From Salminus brasiliensis (taxonomy: Eukaryota > Chordata > Actinopteri > Characiformes > Bryconidae), in the NCBI RefSeq assembly GCF_030463535.1, contig NC_132896.1, positions 27,133,209 through 27,197,208 of the forward strand: a stretch of 64,000 nucleotides of DNA, written 5' to 3'. Below are positions 38,001-52,654 of this stretch, piece after piece. Each line of letters begins with the position of its first letter. The stretch's first letter is position 1. The position numbers and the translations under genes were made by a program. The notes beneath the pieces are model-generated. The model searched no databases. It was not told the origin of the DNA and worked only from the letters and a program-made list of their open reading frames with translations.

Positions 38001-41000
38001 CGTCTTTGTCTCTTGTCACTGAGTCGTAGTCACATATTTGGTCTGTGTTTTCCTTAGAGTTATAGCAGTGGTTAGGCACTGGCAATTTTCCTTTTTTAAA
38101 TTATACTGAAATTGTGGGTTAAGTGAGAATGTTTGCTATTCAAATAGTCTTAATCCCTCTATTTGTGCTATCTTCCATTCTCTCTCACTCTCTGCAGATG
38201 ACTGTACAGATGGTTCTGGTGATCGTGGCTGTTTGTTCGGTTCCTGTGTTGTTGCTGGGGAAGCCTATCCAGGAATATATCACACACAAGAGGAAGAGGC
38301 ACCAGCCCAGTGTAAGAGTTTGTTTGTACATATGCGTGTTTGAACCTGTGTGTCCATGTGTGCGTGCTTACATTTTGACTATACTTTTATGCTACAGGGT
38401 GAAAGGCGGCCTTTGCTGACAGAAAATGGCTCCATAAACGCTCACCAGGGTGATGTGGAGACGAGAGGAGAGGAGGAGGAGGAGGTGAGTGGAAGATAGA
38501 ACGGTGCAGAAAAGAATTGAATTGAAATTTAATTTAAAAAGTATTTGCCCCTTCACAGTTTTTACAATTTCTATTTTAGAATTTTTGTCACATTTAAATG
38601 TTTTAAATCATCCAACTCATTTTAGTATAAAGTAAAGACAACATGAGTAATCATCAGCTGACAATTGGGTTGAATTTCAGTAGACACACCCAGTCATGAT
38701 TACTGCCAGGCCTATTGAACCTAAACATCACTTAAATAGTCTGGCAAAGCAAACTAGAAGGTATCAAAAAGCAGCACATGCATGATATTACGCTCAAAAG
38801 AGATTCAAGTTTAGATGTGAAAAAGGCACAGGCTGCAAAGTTGTTGTAAAGGCTCTGGGACTCTAGTGTTCCACAGAGAGACATTATCCACAAATGGAGA
38901 AAACGTGGAACAATCACAAAAGACAACTGTCATTTCCACAGCACTCCATGTCTTGATTGTACAGAGTTCTAATTATTCAGATTCAGAATAATTTTGTCCT
39001 TATTTAACACTAATGCATTTATGAAACAGAATTTCTCTCTAAACTAAGTAACAACTACCTATTATAATTTTAGATCCTACTGTAAACTTTACTGTATTGC
39101 TTCATTCATGTCTCTCTCTCTCCCTCTCCCCCCCCCCCCCCGTTGGTTACCAGGAGTTTGATAGTGCCAATGTTTTCATGCACCAGGCCATTCACACTAT
39201 AGAGTACTGTCTGGGCTGCATCTCCAATACTGCGTCATACTTGCGTCTCTGGGCTCTCAGCCTGGCTCATGCCCGTGAGTGTGTTTAGATGTGCATTTAT
39301 ATTTGTGATGTTAGCATGCATATTTTAGACTAATATGTGGATCGGCAATATTTATTGAGCAACAGTTAGGCTGTACTGTTCTGTTCAAGTGCCCACATGT
39401 CATGGGTGGGTAATATGAGATAAATATTAGTACAATATTTAAATAATCTCCATATTATTTATGATGTAATGTGAAGTCAGACCTTTCAAAAATTATTTTG
39501 GGTTTTTTTATGTTATTGAAGTTTCTCTCCCATGTGTACATACAACTGAGGTTGCTATATTTGAATAAACAATATTTTATTAAAAAGCCAGCTGTCCTTT
39601 TACACTAACAAAATATAAGCTTCCTGAACACAAAAATCAAATGTTGAAGGTGGTAGTAACTCCATGCTCCTACAGATGGCGTGGAATGATGGGGCTTTAA
39701 TAACCTGCGAGGTATGTGATGGGATTCATAGATTGAAAAGAGGTGGTACAGTGTCTTGTTCAGTGTGTGGAAATGGTTTGTAAAGCAGATGTTAGTGATG
39801 GGCAAAAAGGAGTGATTGCCTTTGGGCGTGCCAAAGGCCATACTGTGAAGGAAGTAGCTAAATCTGCACCTGTATAGAAACGTGCGCCCATACACGTCTA
39901 CTAGCAGTCGCAACAATCCCAGTCTACAGGAAATTCTATTCATTCCTGAGCAGCAGTGATTAAAGGCTTCTTGCATGCCACTCTGCTCCAGATGTTGATG
40001 GTACTCAGTTCCCTGCAGAGTGTTCTTTCAGAAATTGTTTGTGAAAGACCTGTGTTGACTTCCAGAAGCAGTGCTTGCCTGGATGCGAAGACTGTTAAAT
40101 TCACAAGCCACAAAACCCGCCAGTGGTCACTGTCAGTTTCATCTTTCGGCCACAATTGTGACAAGAATTTTCTAAAAAAAAAAAAAAAACACACACACTG
40201 GGTTTTTTTTGCCACTGCTGGTAGACATGTATGGTCGTACACTTTTCCACCTGCAATTTTAACTGCTTCCTTCACACTATGGCCTATTGCAATCACTCTG
40301 TGTTGCTGATCATCTGCTTTGCAACCCATTTTCCACACATCCAATGAGGCATTCACTGCACTGTATCCATCAATTTTGATATCTATATCAAACTTAATCT
40401 ATGAATCCCATCGCACACCCCACAATCGTCTTTGTGCTTACTATTTTTTTTATTTGTCTGGGGAGCTTAATGGTGGTGATAAATTGTTTTATTAAAAATA
40501 ATGTATGTATGTGTTTTTTGTTTTTTTGTTTTTAGTTTTGCCAAAAAGCTTACATTTTATAGATTGAAGGTTTGGTTTAGACATCAGCAGTACTGTACCA
40601 CAAGAAATCAGTACACAATCAAGACACTCAGTAGAATGTGTAGTATGATGTGGAGCTGTGTTCATGCTTGCCATTTTGATGACCACTGGGAGACTATGGG
40701 AGTCTTAATTGTTTAGGACGCATTTTACAATATTTAAGTGCTTGTATAGTAAAATACATTATAGTATTATATAAAAAAATAGCCCTTTAAAAAGGAAAAG
40801 CAAATGATACTGGAGGGGGAACAAAACATGAAATCTTTAGTTATCACAAATGTGTCCAACTAATGGTTTATATAAACTCTGTGTTTGTGTTTTGCAGAGC
40901 TTTCTGAAGTGCTTTGGGTGATGGTGATGCACATCTCCTTCTCAAAGACCAGTTACGTAGGAAGTGTCATCATGGCTGCTGTATTTGCAGCTTTTGCTGT

Positions 41001-41265
41001 CCTAACAGTTTCTATTCTACTCGTCATGGAAGGGCTTTCAGCTTTTCTCCATGCTCTGCGACTTCACTGGTGAGACAAGCATCCATGCGCACATTATTAA
41101 CTTTCTAGTCATAACAATTTTTTTTAAATAATAAAACATTGACCTAACTTTCTCCCTCTTCCTCTCCCCAGGGTGGAATTTCAGAACAAGTTCTACAGTG
41201 GAACAGGCTACAAGCTCAGTCCATTTGCCTTTGTGTCCATAATCGGTGTCTCCTCATCTAATTGA
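28843..41265 (+). CDS. tcirg1: V-type proton ATPase 116 kDa subunit a, isoform a3 (TCIRG1)
   Basis: Membrane subunit a of the V-ATPase Vo sector; it forms the proton half-channels. The a3 isoform serves lysosomes and the osteoclast ruffled border. Coding exons: 28843-28959, 30189-30267, 30357-30505, 30613-30708, 30814-30999, 31282-31364, 32098-32191, 32815-33027, 34093-34243, 34347-34486, 35039-35196, 35306-35396, 36490-36608, 37455-37668, 38198-38311, 38398-38484, 39154-39274, 40898-41069, 41172-41265. They join in phase to 825 residues (human 830). The start [17 protein letters not shown] is the family start. The cytosolic N-half is followed by membrane segments from [15 protein letters not shown] onward. 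The buried essential arginine lies in [16 protein letters not shown] (exon 39154). The match to TCIRG1 rather than ATP6V0A1/2/4 comes from start, linkers and the LLWRACRG segment. The extreme C-terminus ([12 protein letters not shown]) differs from mammals. Duplicate a/b assignment cannot be made. Confidence 0.95.
29042..29090. repeat. (CA)n microsatellite
   Basis: About 24 CA units with one CC interruption near the end, in tcirg1 coding intron 1. Confidence 0.9.
31455..31672 (-). mobile_element. Diverged SINE type 1, minus strand
   Basis: Reads tctgcatttaacccattcat, gccttgctaatgggcccagc and ends cttgagccaccactgccca, all matching the reverse complement of the 19481 SINE. The B box is mutated (gtattgaacac). 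Lies in tcirg1 between the 31282 and 32098 exons. Confidence 0.75.
34565..34850 (+). mobile_element. MITE type 1, partial, sense
   Basis: Contains ggtaactgtctctactatct, tttggagcattagtgaggtc and gtgtgtgcatttgcacttct, shared with the other type 1 copies. Lies in the tcirg1 intron before the 35039 exon. A short (CA)n run precedes it at 34507-34523. Confidence 0.65.
35397..36489. other. tcirg1 intron, no element recognised
   Basis: About 1.1 kb AT-rich intron. A 17-bp A run near 35548 and nothing else I can name. Confidence 0.5.
36680..37010 (+). mobile_element. tRNA-derived SINE, type 2
   Basis: A B-box-like ggtttgaatcc is at 36708-36718. It is followed by the body words agccggagcccgagagtgca, atcactttagagtgatgctg and catcagcggcagttcgaaaa, which I recognise from an interspersed SINE found across fish genomes. 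The end runs into a ggttgggtaaaata tail. Other copies: 4805-5010 and 53625-53840 (reverse). Confidence 0.7.
37165..37395 (-). mobile_element. MITE type 2, partial, reverse
   Basis: Reverse complement of part of the element at 52655-53125: both share the cagaggtcttgtggagtcca block and end in the ctaatgttatg terminus. Lies in tcirg1 between the 36490 and 37455 exons. Confidence 0.6.
39690..40440. mobile_element. Two opposed Tc1-like transposase fragments forming an inverted repeat
   Basis: The minus strand of ~39940-40356 reads [21 protein letters not shown] then KPLIT, matching the second helix-turn-helix of Tc1-like transposases. Upstream it reads [16 protein letters not shown] from the first helix-turn-helix. 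The plus strand at 39790-39870 reads [20 protein letters not shown], a second copy of that first domain in the opposite direction. 39700-39870 and 40250-40430 are diverged inverted copies of each other. All frames are broken. In the tcirg1 intron before the 40898 exon. Confidence 0.6.
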
Positions 41266-42397
41266 TGGTCAAGATCACAGAGCTGTGCTTAGAGCCTGAT
41301 AAAGCATTTTAACCTAAACATTTCAAAAATGGCATTGTTGAACTGCTTACCATGAGGGCTTACGACCAAACCCCTTTTAGATCAGCCTTCGTGATGGCAG
41401 ATGATCATTTGTTTTGCTGCTTTTTAAGACTTGTTTTCCGTATAAACAAAATCACGTTGCTCTGGAACCATGCAGATGATGCATTCCTCAGAGTTCGTTC
41501 AAGTATGATGAGCGTTGAATGTAACTCAGGGATATATTTTATCCGTGTGTGAGATTGTCCTGACCTGTGTGTAGCATTATGGTTTGCAGGGAACTTGAAA
41601 TAGGCCAAAAGGAATGGTTTTGATCAACTTAAATGATTTTTATAACTTTAAAAGCTCAATCAATTACTTGATTCTTTGTATGATTCAGAAAGGGATTTGT
41701 TTCTTCCAAGTGTTTTTCTTGCCTTGGCTAAATTTATTTTTTTATATTAATTAGCACATTGAATGCCTTGCATGAAAGGTCTTTTAATGATGCTTGGCTT
41801 GCTTCACCAATTAAACAAAATGTCTGAAATGAGAATGAATGGATAACAATTTTGGCATGTGCCTTTTTTCTTTTTTCTCTTTTTTTCTTATTTAGTAATT
41901 CTATGAAATAACAGAAACTGCTTTAAGAAGAGCTCAGATGTGGCAGTCTGTATCAAACTTCAGGGTTGTGTTCATTGTCGGCACCAACCATTTTTTTCTG
42001 GTTGCTCCTCTAGTCCAAATCTAACATACTTCCATTGTTGGTTTATTCCCTATTGTTACGTCTCAAGCAAGTTGCTCTCAAATCATGCCACTTCACTCAC
42101 TGGCATCTAAATCGAACCTCGAACTGTTTACATTCGACTACGTAGAATTGCAGTAATTATACTTAGTCATATTGAGTTGTTTGACATGCCACTGACCAAA
42201 TCATTTGAATTGAATCATTTTGATCTCTTAAGATTGTAGTTACAAATAATACATATTTTTCAATGTGTGACTAAGGGGAATAAATTGATGACATGGCCAT
42301 CTAAGATATGTGAGAATTATGAGATATGCTGATTAAAAAAAACATATTTCTGTGAACTTTGGGTCTATAGTTGTTTTAGTATCTGTATTGCGTTCAC

Positions 42398-42403
42398 AAT
42401 AAA
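42398..42403 (+). terminator. tcirg1: tcirg1 poly(A) signal (candidate)
   Basis: AATAAA about 1.13 kb after the stop. An alternative AATAAA is at 42279-42284. Which is used cannot be told from sequence. Confidence 0.4.
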
Positions 42404-42507
42404 GATGTTAGGGGGCCCAGTTGCCTTATTTCCCACCCTACCTTACCTAGAGCCTTGTTACTGTGCTTAAGAAATCTTTCTGGAAAATAAATAAATGTAA
42501 AAAACCC

Positions 42508-42613
42508 CACAACACACACACACACACACACACATATACATATATATATATTGTTTTTGTTTTTTACATTTATTTATTTTCTATTCATTAGAAGGTGTCA
42601 TATTATTTACATA

Positions 42614-42656
<43 letters not shown>

Positions 42657-42675
42657 GACACCTTCTAATGAATAG
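42508..42675. repeat. (CA)n/(TA)n microsatellites and a 21-bp perfect inverted repeat
   Basis: (CA)n at 42510-42533 and (TA)n at 42618-42654. Arms 42581-42601 (ctattcattagaaggtgtca plus t) and 42655-42675 are exact reverse complements around a TA-rich loop. They are probably duplicated ends of the neighbouring MITE. Confidence 0.85.
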
Positions 42676-42905
42676 TAGATAGGCGTGGGCTATAAAGGGG
42701 CATTGAGCTGTGGAGTGATGGGACTGTCTTCTCTGGAATGATGGATGGTGCTATACCCAACACTTTTGGGATGAGTTGGGGATGATGGTGATCTTCCAAC
42801 ATCCTGACATCCAGTGTTTTGTCGCTGAATGCAATCAACCCCTAACAGCAATGCTCCAAAAAGTAGACTGAATGAGCTGGTGTCTAAATACTTTTGTCCA
42901 TATGT
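42670..42905 (-). mobile_element. MITE type 1, partial, reverse
   Basis: Runs from aggcgtgggctataaagggg to the terminus ctaaatacttttgtccatat and is the reverse complement of the left half of the 16900 copy. It ends only ~55 bp before the mrnip promoter motifs. Confidence 0.7.
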
Positions 42906-42959
42906 ACACTACATCTACATCCACGTGTATTATCTCTGCTGAAGATCGGAGCAGTGTTC

Positions 42960-43104
42960 GGCACCGCCCCTCTGATGACGACACCACGTGGGTAACGCGA
43001 TGACGTAGTCCCGCGCGATTTGTATGAAGTGCAGATCAGTGTGGAGGAGGGGCCGGTAGTGAGGAGCGTTAGCTAGCTGCCATTTCTGTAGGAGGACTAG
43101 CAGC
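42960..43104 (+). promoter_or_regulatory. mrnip: mrnip promoter/5'UTR region
   Basis: CpG-rich 145 bp before the mrnip start codon. Motifs seen: ccgcccct (Sp1-like, 42964-42971), E-box cacgtg at 42985-42990 and CRE-like tgacgtag at 43001-43008. No TATA box. The promoter role is inferred from position. Confidence 0.5.
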
Positions 43105-46100
43105 ATGGTGCAGGAGTTTCACGTTTTGAGGTGTTTCTCTTGCCAAACCTTTCAAGTGCAGCAGGTGAGAAAGAGCCAAGCCTTTATTATTGGTTTAATA
43201 AACAATGTAATGTAATGTAATGCTAACCTTTCAGAAATCCACCACTCACTTGGCTAAGTAAGGGTTGTTGGGCCCAGAGTTTTCTAGGCTGGTGATAAAC
43301 CTAAGCCATCAGCTCTTCATAACCTTCCGAAAAAAGTATCTGGTACCAAACCCATAAGAAAATAATGCAGAGCCCACTGACCTAAACACAGCGCAGTTCA
43401 CTGGACTTAGCACTAGCTATCTTCTGAGAGCTGGAGTCCAGGTGGACTGGCACCTGCAGTGGGAACCAGGTGCCAGTCCAGGACGAGTCCCAGTTAAAGC
43501 AGAGAGGGACATGTCAGCATATCAAGCAGCAGGTCAACAAAATCAGACGTGCAGTTCTTGGTGTAACTGTTACTATGCTGTAACACTTGTTTTTACTTAC
43601 AGGTCAAAAAGAGCAAAAAATGGAGTTGCAAGATGTGTGGGGAAAAACAGTCACTCATAAAGGTAAGAGAGTAGTCTGTTGTATTGCACCTTTCACAAAA
43701 AATAAGCTTTAATTATGTTGTTAGACTCTGAAATACAGTTAGGCACAGTGTCACTGGTTTTCAGGTGAAGGGCGTTTTCTCTGGTGAAGTGGGATCGTGC
43801 TCTAGTTCTGTTGGAAATGCTAATATTATCATAATCATTGGATCATCATCATCGCAGTGATCTATCATATCTATCTATCTAAGTGTGCTTTAGCAGAACT
43901 GAGTAACACTGAGATTAACAGCTGACCAGAATACTAATTTATCAGTCTTAAATTTTAAAGTAGTTTGTTGAGTTTCTCTCTCTCCAGGAGCTGTCTAATG
44001 ATTGTTCGATCTGAAAAGTATTATTCTAAATCCTGCCTTTTCAATATGTAATGTGGACTGAACCCTGAAATGTGGGAATGTTAATATTATCGCTGGTAAA
44101 CATGTCCACTACTGAGCAGACTACTGTTCAATTCTGTCATCCCTGAAAGAAAACCCCCAAAAAATAATGTAGAGATGATTAACTGATCAGCACTGTGATT
44201 TATCTCTAGTCTACTCACGAGTTAAAAGAAACCTCAGTTTGTGAAGTTCAGTTTCTAGTTATACATTTGTCTTTAGTGGGTGTTCTAAATAGTTGCCTGA
44301 TGATGTGATGTTTGATTTAATTTTATTTGCATGACATTACATGTCCTGCAATGTGACTATTGTGCATGGCCACATTCTGATGACTGTGCTAAAATGATAT
44401 CTTGTGCAGCTCTAGACTGAATACCGATGCTTCATTTTTGTTTTCTGAATGCATATTCCTAACATTTCTATCCCAACCCTGGGTTCTTGCAGGAATATGG
44501 CAGGGGAACAGGTGCCGACTGTAGGCGCCATGTCCAGAAGTTGAATTCAATGCGTGGAGAGCTGCTGGAGGTAGAGAATGAGAGAGCCTGGACACAGTGG
44601 TAAGCAAAGCATTTCATGGAAGAATATTTGAATGTTTGTTGCTAATCAATACATTTTCAGTGCTCAGGAACTTTGATCTTCACTATAGTTCATAAATTTA
44701 CTCTGTAGGATACTTTTTGCTTATCTTTTGTAAAGGTGAGAATGTTTGCAGTTTCTCTCTTCAGTGTTACAACATCCTATAATGTCTGGTTATCAACAGT
44801 ACCATCTTTTGACCATCTCTGCTTCTTTTCAAGGGAGAAAGAGGAGGAGTGTGAGGCCAAGGACCGCTCCGGTGATGAAGGTCAAAGCTGTGAGCAGCAG
44901 GTATACTGTTTTTTTCAGTTCCTTTTAAGCATAAATCCATTTTAGCAACAAAGTTTGGCCATGAAACAGTAATGAAGATTTCCATTGTTAGCAGAAATGG
45001 TCTTTGATCTGCTGTAACTTTTTAGGAGGACATGCGAGCCACCGTAAGCCGCTGGAGTAAATATGTGGATCAGACTGAGAACGAGCCAAGGGGTGATGAG
45101 GATGAGGAAGAAAACATTTACACAGAGAGAGACAGGTTTAGGAGTTGTGATAAAGTGAGGTCAGTCCAGTTGCTGTTCAGTTTCTTAAATTTCTCTTTTC
45201 AAACTAGAAAATCTCTCTGCTCAGCAACTGAAAGACTCATTGAGCAAAAGATAGCAGTTACATAGAAAGTGAATGAGATTACAGCGTGACTTTGATGGGA
45301 GTAAAATGTCTCTTAAATCAAAAGACAAGTGTTTTCATGTTTACTGATGCCGATCTCATTAACTATTCAGCAGAAAGAGGCAGAAAAGCTTCATCTCAAA
45401 GGGTGCTAGTGGCCGCTACACAGTTTGTGAGGATGAGGAACCTGATTCTGACCCCACTCATTGGAACGCCAAGGGACTACCATTTCAGGTAAATGGTCAG
45501 GCAGTGACACAAACTTTGGCTTGTTAAACTGTGATTAATTAAGGTACTTAATTACCTTTTGACATTAAATGGCATGTCTACATTATTATATAAATATATC
45601 ATAATATTTATTTAATTATTAGCAGACAGAGCGAGACAATGTTATTACATAGCCTTAACGGTGATTTTCATCTTTTTGGATTTTCTTAACATCACTTAAA
45701 AGGTCTAAAAAGAGTTGTGTGATAGAACAGGGTGTGCAGACTTGGTAAACATCACACTGAATCCAAATAACCCTTTCCATCTGTAGGCCCACCACCAAAC
45801 TATTGGTACAATAGGGGGTATTGACTAATTTAAGTTGGGATAGGAGATGCTTATTCTGAAATGGACATTTCTTATGTTATTTCAGCTACATCAGCGTGGA
45901 GGCTCATTCAAATCATCTCCTGCTGCAGGATGTTCCTCAAATATTTCTCCATTCACTCGCATGCACTCCAACACCTCAACCTATCCTATTTGCCATTCCC
46001 CAGCTGCATCACTGAACTCTGAACATATGGCTGTGTTCAGTGGTGTAAAGGCTACTCGTGCATGCTACACTGAAGCAACTAAGCAACCTTCTAAAGAGTT

Positions 46101-46632
46101 AACCACCAAGTGTCATTCCTCTGTGCCTGCCAGCAATTCCCTCCCACCTTCATGCACTAGTCAGCAGTCTAGTGAAAGAAAGATTGAAGCTGGAAGCTCT
46201 AAGTGGACTCGGTTCCTTACTTCTGGTTCTGTTGAAGAGGACGAGGATGAAACCGAGGATAACACTTGTGCTCAGATGAGTTGTAGGAGACCTGATGCTG
46301 AAATAGCCTACTCACCATCTGCTCCACTGATGGCTGTACCAACAGTTACACATACAAATCCAGGTCATTTAAGGAGCACAGAAAGACTTTGTGCAAGAGC
46401 TCCATTGGATGAGGTGCCTGATCTAGGTAACAAGAGTACCATGAGAGTTTTTGAGAAATTGAACCAATGTATGACTGGGATGACCTCCAACAGTCCTCCT
46501 ACTTTTACATCAAAGTCTGAGGTTTCTCACAGTCCTGTGTGTTTTCAGCCCCCACCTAGTAAAAGGCCGTGTCCAGCCCTTTCTCTTAACACATTTTTTC
46601 AAACAAATGAAGATTTTGATGACACACTGTGA
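43105..46632 (+). CDS. mrnip: MRN complex-interacting protein (MRNIP, C5orf45-like)
   Basis: Nuclear protein that binds MRE11-RAD50-NBS1 and helps ATM signalling and fork protection. Exons: 43105-43164, 43603-43662, 44493-44599, 44834-44900, 45026-45159, 45374-45488, 45886-46632; they join in phase to 429 residues (human about 343). The N-terminal zinc ribbon has RCFSCQTFQVQQ then WSCKMCGEKQS, two CxxC pairs. It is followed by the family signature GTGADCRRHVQKLNSMRG. The middle and C-terminal parts are low-complexity, Ser-rich and acidic, as in orthologues. The last residues TNEDFDDTL match the conserved C-terminal GEDFDDD-type motif. In exon 45374 the correct frame gives the acidic CEDEEPDSDP run; the longer open frame there is spurious. 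Tail-to-tail with sqstm1, as in human. Confidence 0.93.
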
Positions 46633-46774
46633 TCTGGCACCATTTTGTCTGCCATAGTTTGTGTTGCCAGGATTTACTTAAAAAAAAAAAAAAAATGCAA
46701 TTACAGCAACATCATGTGAAAATACCAACTGCCCATGATGAACAGACCAATACAAGTAGTGCAAAAGAACCTGG

Positions 46775-46780
46775 AATAAA
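46775..46780 (+). terminator. mrnip: mrnip poly(A) signal
   Basis: AATAAA 143 bp after the mrnip stop. A 15-bp A run near 46680 in the same 3'UTR is genomic and could prime internally. Confidence 0.55.
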
Positions 46781-46932
46781 ATTTAATCAAGTGTGTGTTT
46801 ATTCCTATGCAAAGATACTGTTCATTTGGAAATTGTTTTCTTCCAACAGTGATGACGGACAACACGACACTCAATTGCTTTTGTGTTTTACAATAACCCA
46901 TACAGAAACAAGAGTCTTGCAGACAGATCTGG

Positions 46933-46938
46933 TTTATT
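46933..46938 (-). terminator. sqstm1: sqstm1 poly(A) signal (candidate)
   Basis: tttatt on the plus strand reads AATAAA on the minus strand, 515 bp after the sqstm1 stop. It would end sqstm1 about 150 bp from the mrnip signal, leaving the two 3' ends nearly touching. A second one is near 46798. Confidence 0.35.
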
Positions 46939-47452
46939 TGACAGACAGGGAAAGAGTGTGAAAGAATATAACCATAATTCCTGTTCATTGTGACTAACAA
47001 AAATACTCTAGAGTAGCCATAGTTTAGAACATCTTGTTAAGAGTAAATGAAATCTTAAAACAACCATTGTATTTGAGCTTTGCAGAAACATTTGTTGATT
47101 TTGCCAATTTAGAAGTCTAGGCTGAAGTACATCTGCATTCTATTTGTATAAAATGACAGCCAATCTGAGACACCTATTCATGGCATTCTTAGTTTTACAC
47201 TTCATTTTGTTAGTTGTAATATGTGAACGTATGAGTGCCATGCTGTATCTTGTTACAGACAAATTGACAATAAACGTTAGAAATCAATCTTCTTCAAAAT
47301 GCCTGAGTAATTTATATTGCCAACAGTATAAAAGGAATTAGTTATATATGTAGGAAAGGCAGAGTTGGTAGAGGTTGCTATAGTGCTAGCATGGGGTCTT
47401 TAAAATGATTCCATAACTGTAACCCCTATTTTTCGGAGCCCTTGCTGCCACT

Positions 47453-51194
<3,742 letters not shown>

Positions 51195-51487
51195 TTTGGC
51201 GTCGGCTCTGGGGTTTGTTGCGCAGCAGAAATTCACGTCCCTTCAAAATAGGAGTCAGCTGAGCGCTACGCCTCCTGATGCACGCTGCCCGTCTCCGCTG
51301 CTGTCCTCGCGCTGAACCGCAGCCTTTATACGGCGCAGCAGCCAATTGTAAACACGGCTGCGCGGAGGGGGCGGGGCCAAGGGCTTCTCGACATGCGGAC
51401 AAAGCTCGCGGCGTATTATTGTGATCCGAGGCAGCGCACCGCCACAAGGGTGGGGCGCAGTACAGGGGGGTTGTCGAAGGCCGAGGA

Positions 51488-51497
51488 ATGACACAGC
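51488..51497 (+). promoter_or_regulatory. sqstm1: Antioxidant response element (NRF2) near sqstm1
   Basis: ATGACACAGC fits the ARE core RTGACNNNGC exactly, ~295 bp upstream of the sqstm1 start codon. Mammalian SQSTM1 is an established NRF2 target through an ARE, forming a feedback loop with KEAP1. Function here is inferred. Confidence 0.6.
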
Positions 51498-51508
51498 ACT
51501 TTCCGCGC

Positions 51509-51520
51509 GGGGATTTCCCC
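51509..51520. promoter_or_regulatory. sqstm1: kappaB site near sqstm1
   Basis: GGGGATTTCCCC matches GGGRNNYYCC and sits 11 bp from the ARE. NF-kappaB induction of p62 is known in mammals; binding here is inferred. Confidence 0.55.
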
Positions 51521-51544
51521 TCTGATATCACCACAGCCGACATG

Positions 51545-52650
51545 TCTCTGTCAGAGTAGATCTAGTAGATCTAAAAGTTCGTTTTTTCTTATGTGAAAAA
51601 TCTTACATCTTACATAGAGCTGCACAGCAAGAGTGTTCAAGCTGGTTGTGTTAACACATATAGTAACACATAAAGATGTTTTCAGACAACCCCCAAAACA
51701 AGAACTCAAGACAATGTACAGATAGACTATACAATAAAAGTCTAGTCAAGTATTCGAGTATCTGTTATCTCAGTGAACCGATAATCGTTTCACCACAGAG
51801 AAGGGAAAATCATTAAAAATAATAATAATAAATAAAAATGTTAATAATAAACTCGCTGCATTCCCAGTTTGCATGTCGATACGTGCCAACCTTGACACCC
51901 ACATCCAGCCCACATACCACACTGAATAACTGCCCAGAAGAGAGCCACTTGCGGAGGGTGAAACCCATGCTTTTGACCCTGCACTTCTGCTAAATAGAAA
52001 ATGCTGTATGTACTTAAATAGTCATATTTATTAATATTACAATAGTATCATTTATTCATCTATTTATCCTTTTCTTTCTGGTCAGGGTCTGGAAGGATCA
52101 ATTCATCTACCATGTGTTTTTATGAGGTGAGAGGAACGCCAGGCACCCGAAGGAGAGCCACACAAAATAAAGGCGTTATTTTACTTGGTGGAGGTGAAGA
52201 TGATTGTACTTAGGCTCAGAGGGACGAGGGACCAGGTAAACACCAGGGTCGACTTCAGATGCTGTTACTTCATCTGTAATGTGACTGCTAATACAACCTT
52301 TAACTTCTCTGTAATAGACTGAAAAATATACAAAATCAACAGCGGCACGATGAAACTTCTCAAAAAAGCTCAGCAATGCAAAAATGCCATGACTTGCTAA
52401 TTAGCACACTGAGGCTAAACTAGGTAGTCTGCATTCCAAACTAGTGCAAGTGCAAGTTGTGTAAGGTGTAACACACGTCCGAGAGGTGAGCTGAAGCTGG
52501 TGAGGGACGTTAAACAGTATTTTAGGACTGCCAAAGCATTTGTTCTGTTATAACAATAAAGAAAAATCTGCATAAATAGCAGAAGGATTTTGTGTTAGAT
52601 GAGTAATGGCCTTTTCAGGTGAGCTAGCATGAACAGTTTTGTCAGGGAAA
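51545..52650. other. Intergenic, one exon-like segment inside
   Basis: AT-rich with no repeat I can name. The only coding-like signal is the minus-strand segment 52176-52318, listed separately. Confidence 0.5.
52176..52318 (-). other. Exon-like segment C (unassigned, possible terminal coding exon)
   Basis: On the minus strand a good acceptor (tttgtatatttttcag) is followed by 46 codons and a TAA. The predicted peptide has ordinary protein composition, including YYREVKGCISSHITDEV and VDPGVYLVPRPSEPKYNHL. The frame needs one base from a previous exon. I do not recognise the protein, and no poly(A) signal follows closely. It could be chance. Confidence 0.2.
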
Positions 52651-52654
52651 TATA

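Larger units (their letters stand above)
51195..51540 (-). promoter_or_regulatory. sqstm1: sqstm1 promoter/5'UTR CpG-rich region
   Basis: GC- and CpG-rich stretch directly upstream of the sqstm1 start codon on the minus strand, with GC boxes (ggggcgggg complement near 51370). Composition drops sharply to AT-rich past 51545. The transcription start is not determinable. Confidence 0.55.

Noticed and set aside
45286-45492. Alternative frame of mrnip exon 6
   Set aside because: The open frame through 45374-45488 does not join in phase. The other frame gives the acidic CEDEEPDSDP run and fits exons 5 and 7.
51255-51543. Minus-strand ORFs of 79 and 132 codons upstream of sqstm1
   Set aside because: Located in the CpG-rich promoter; they contain no recognisable domain and reflect GC-rich composition.
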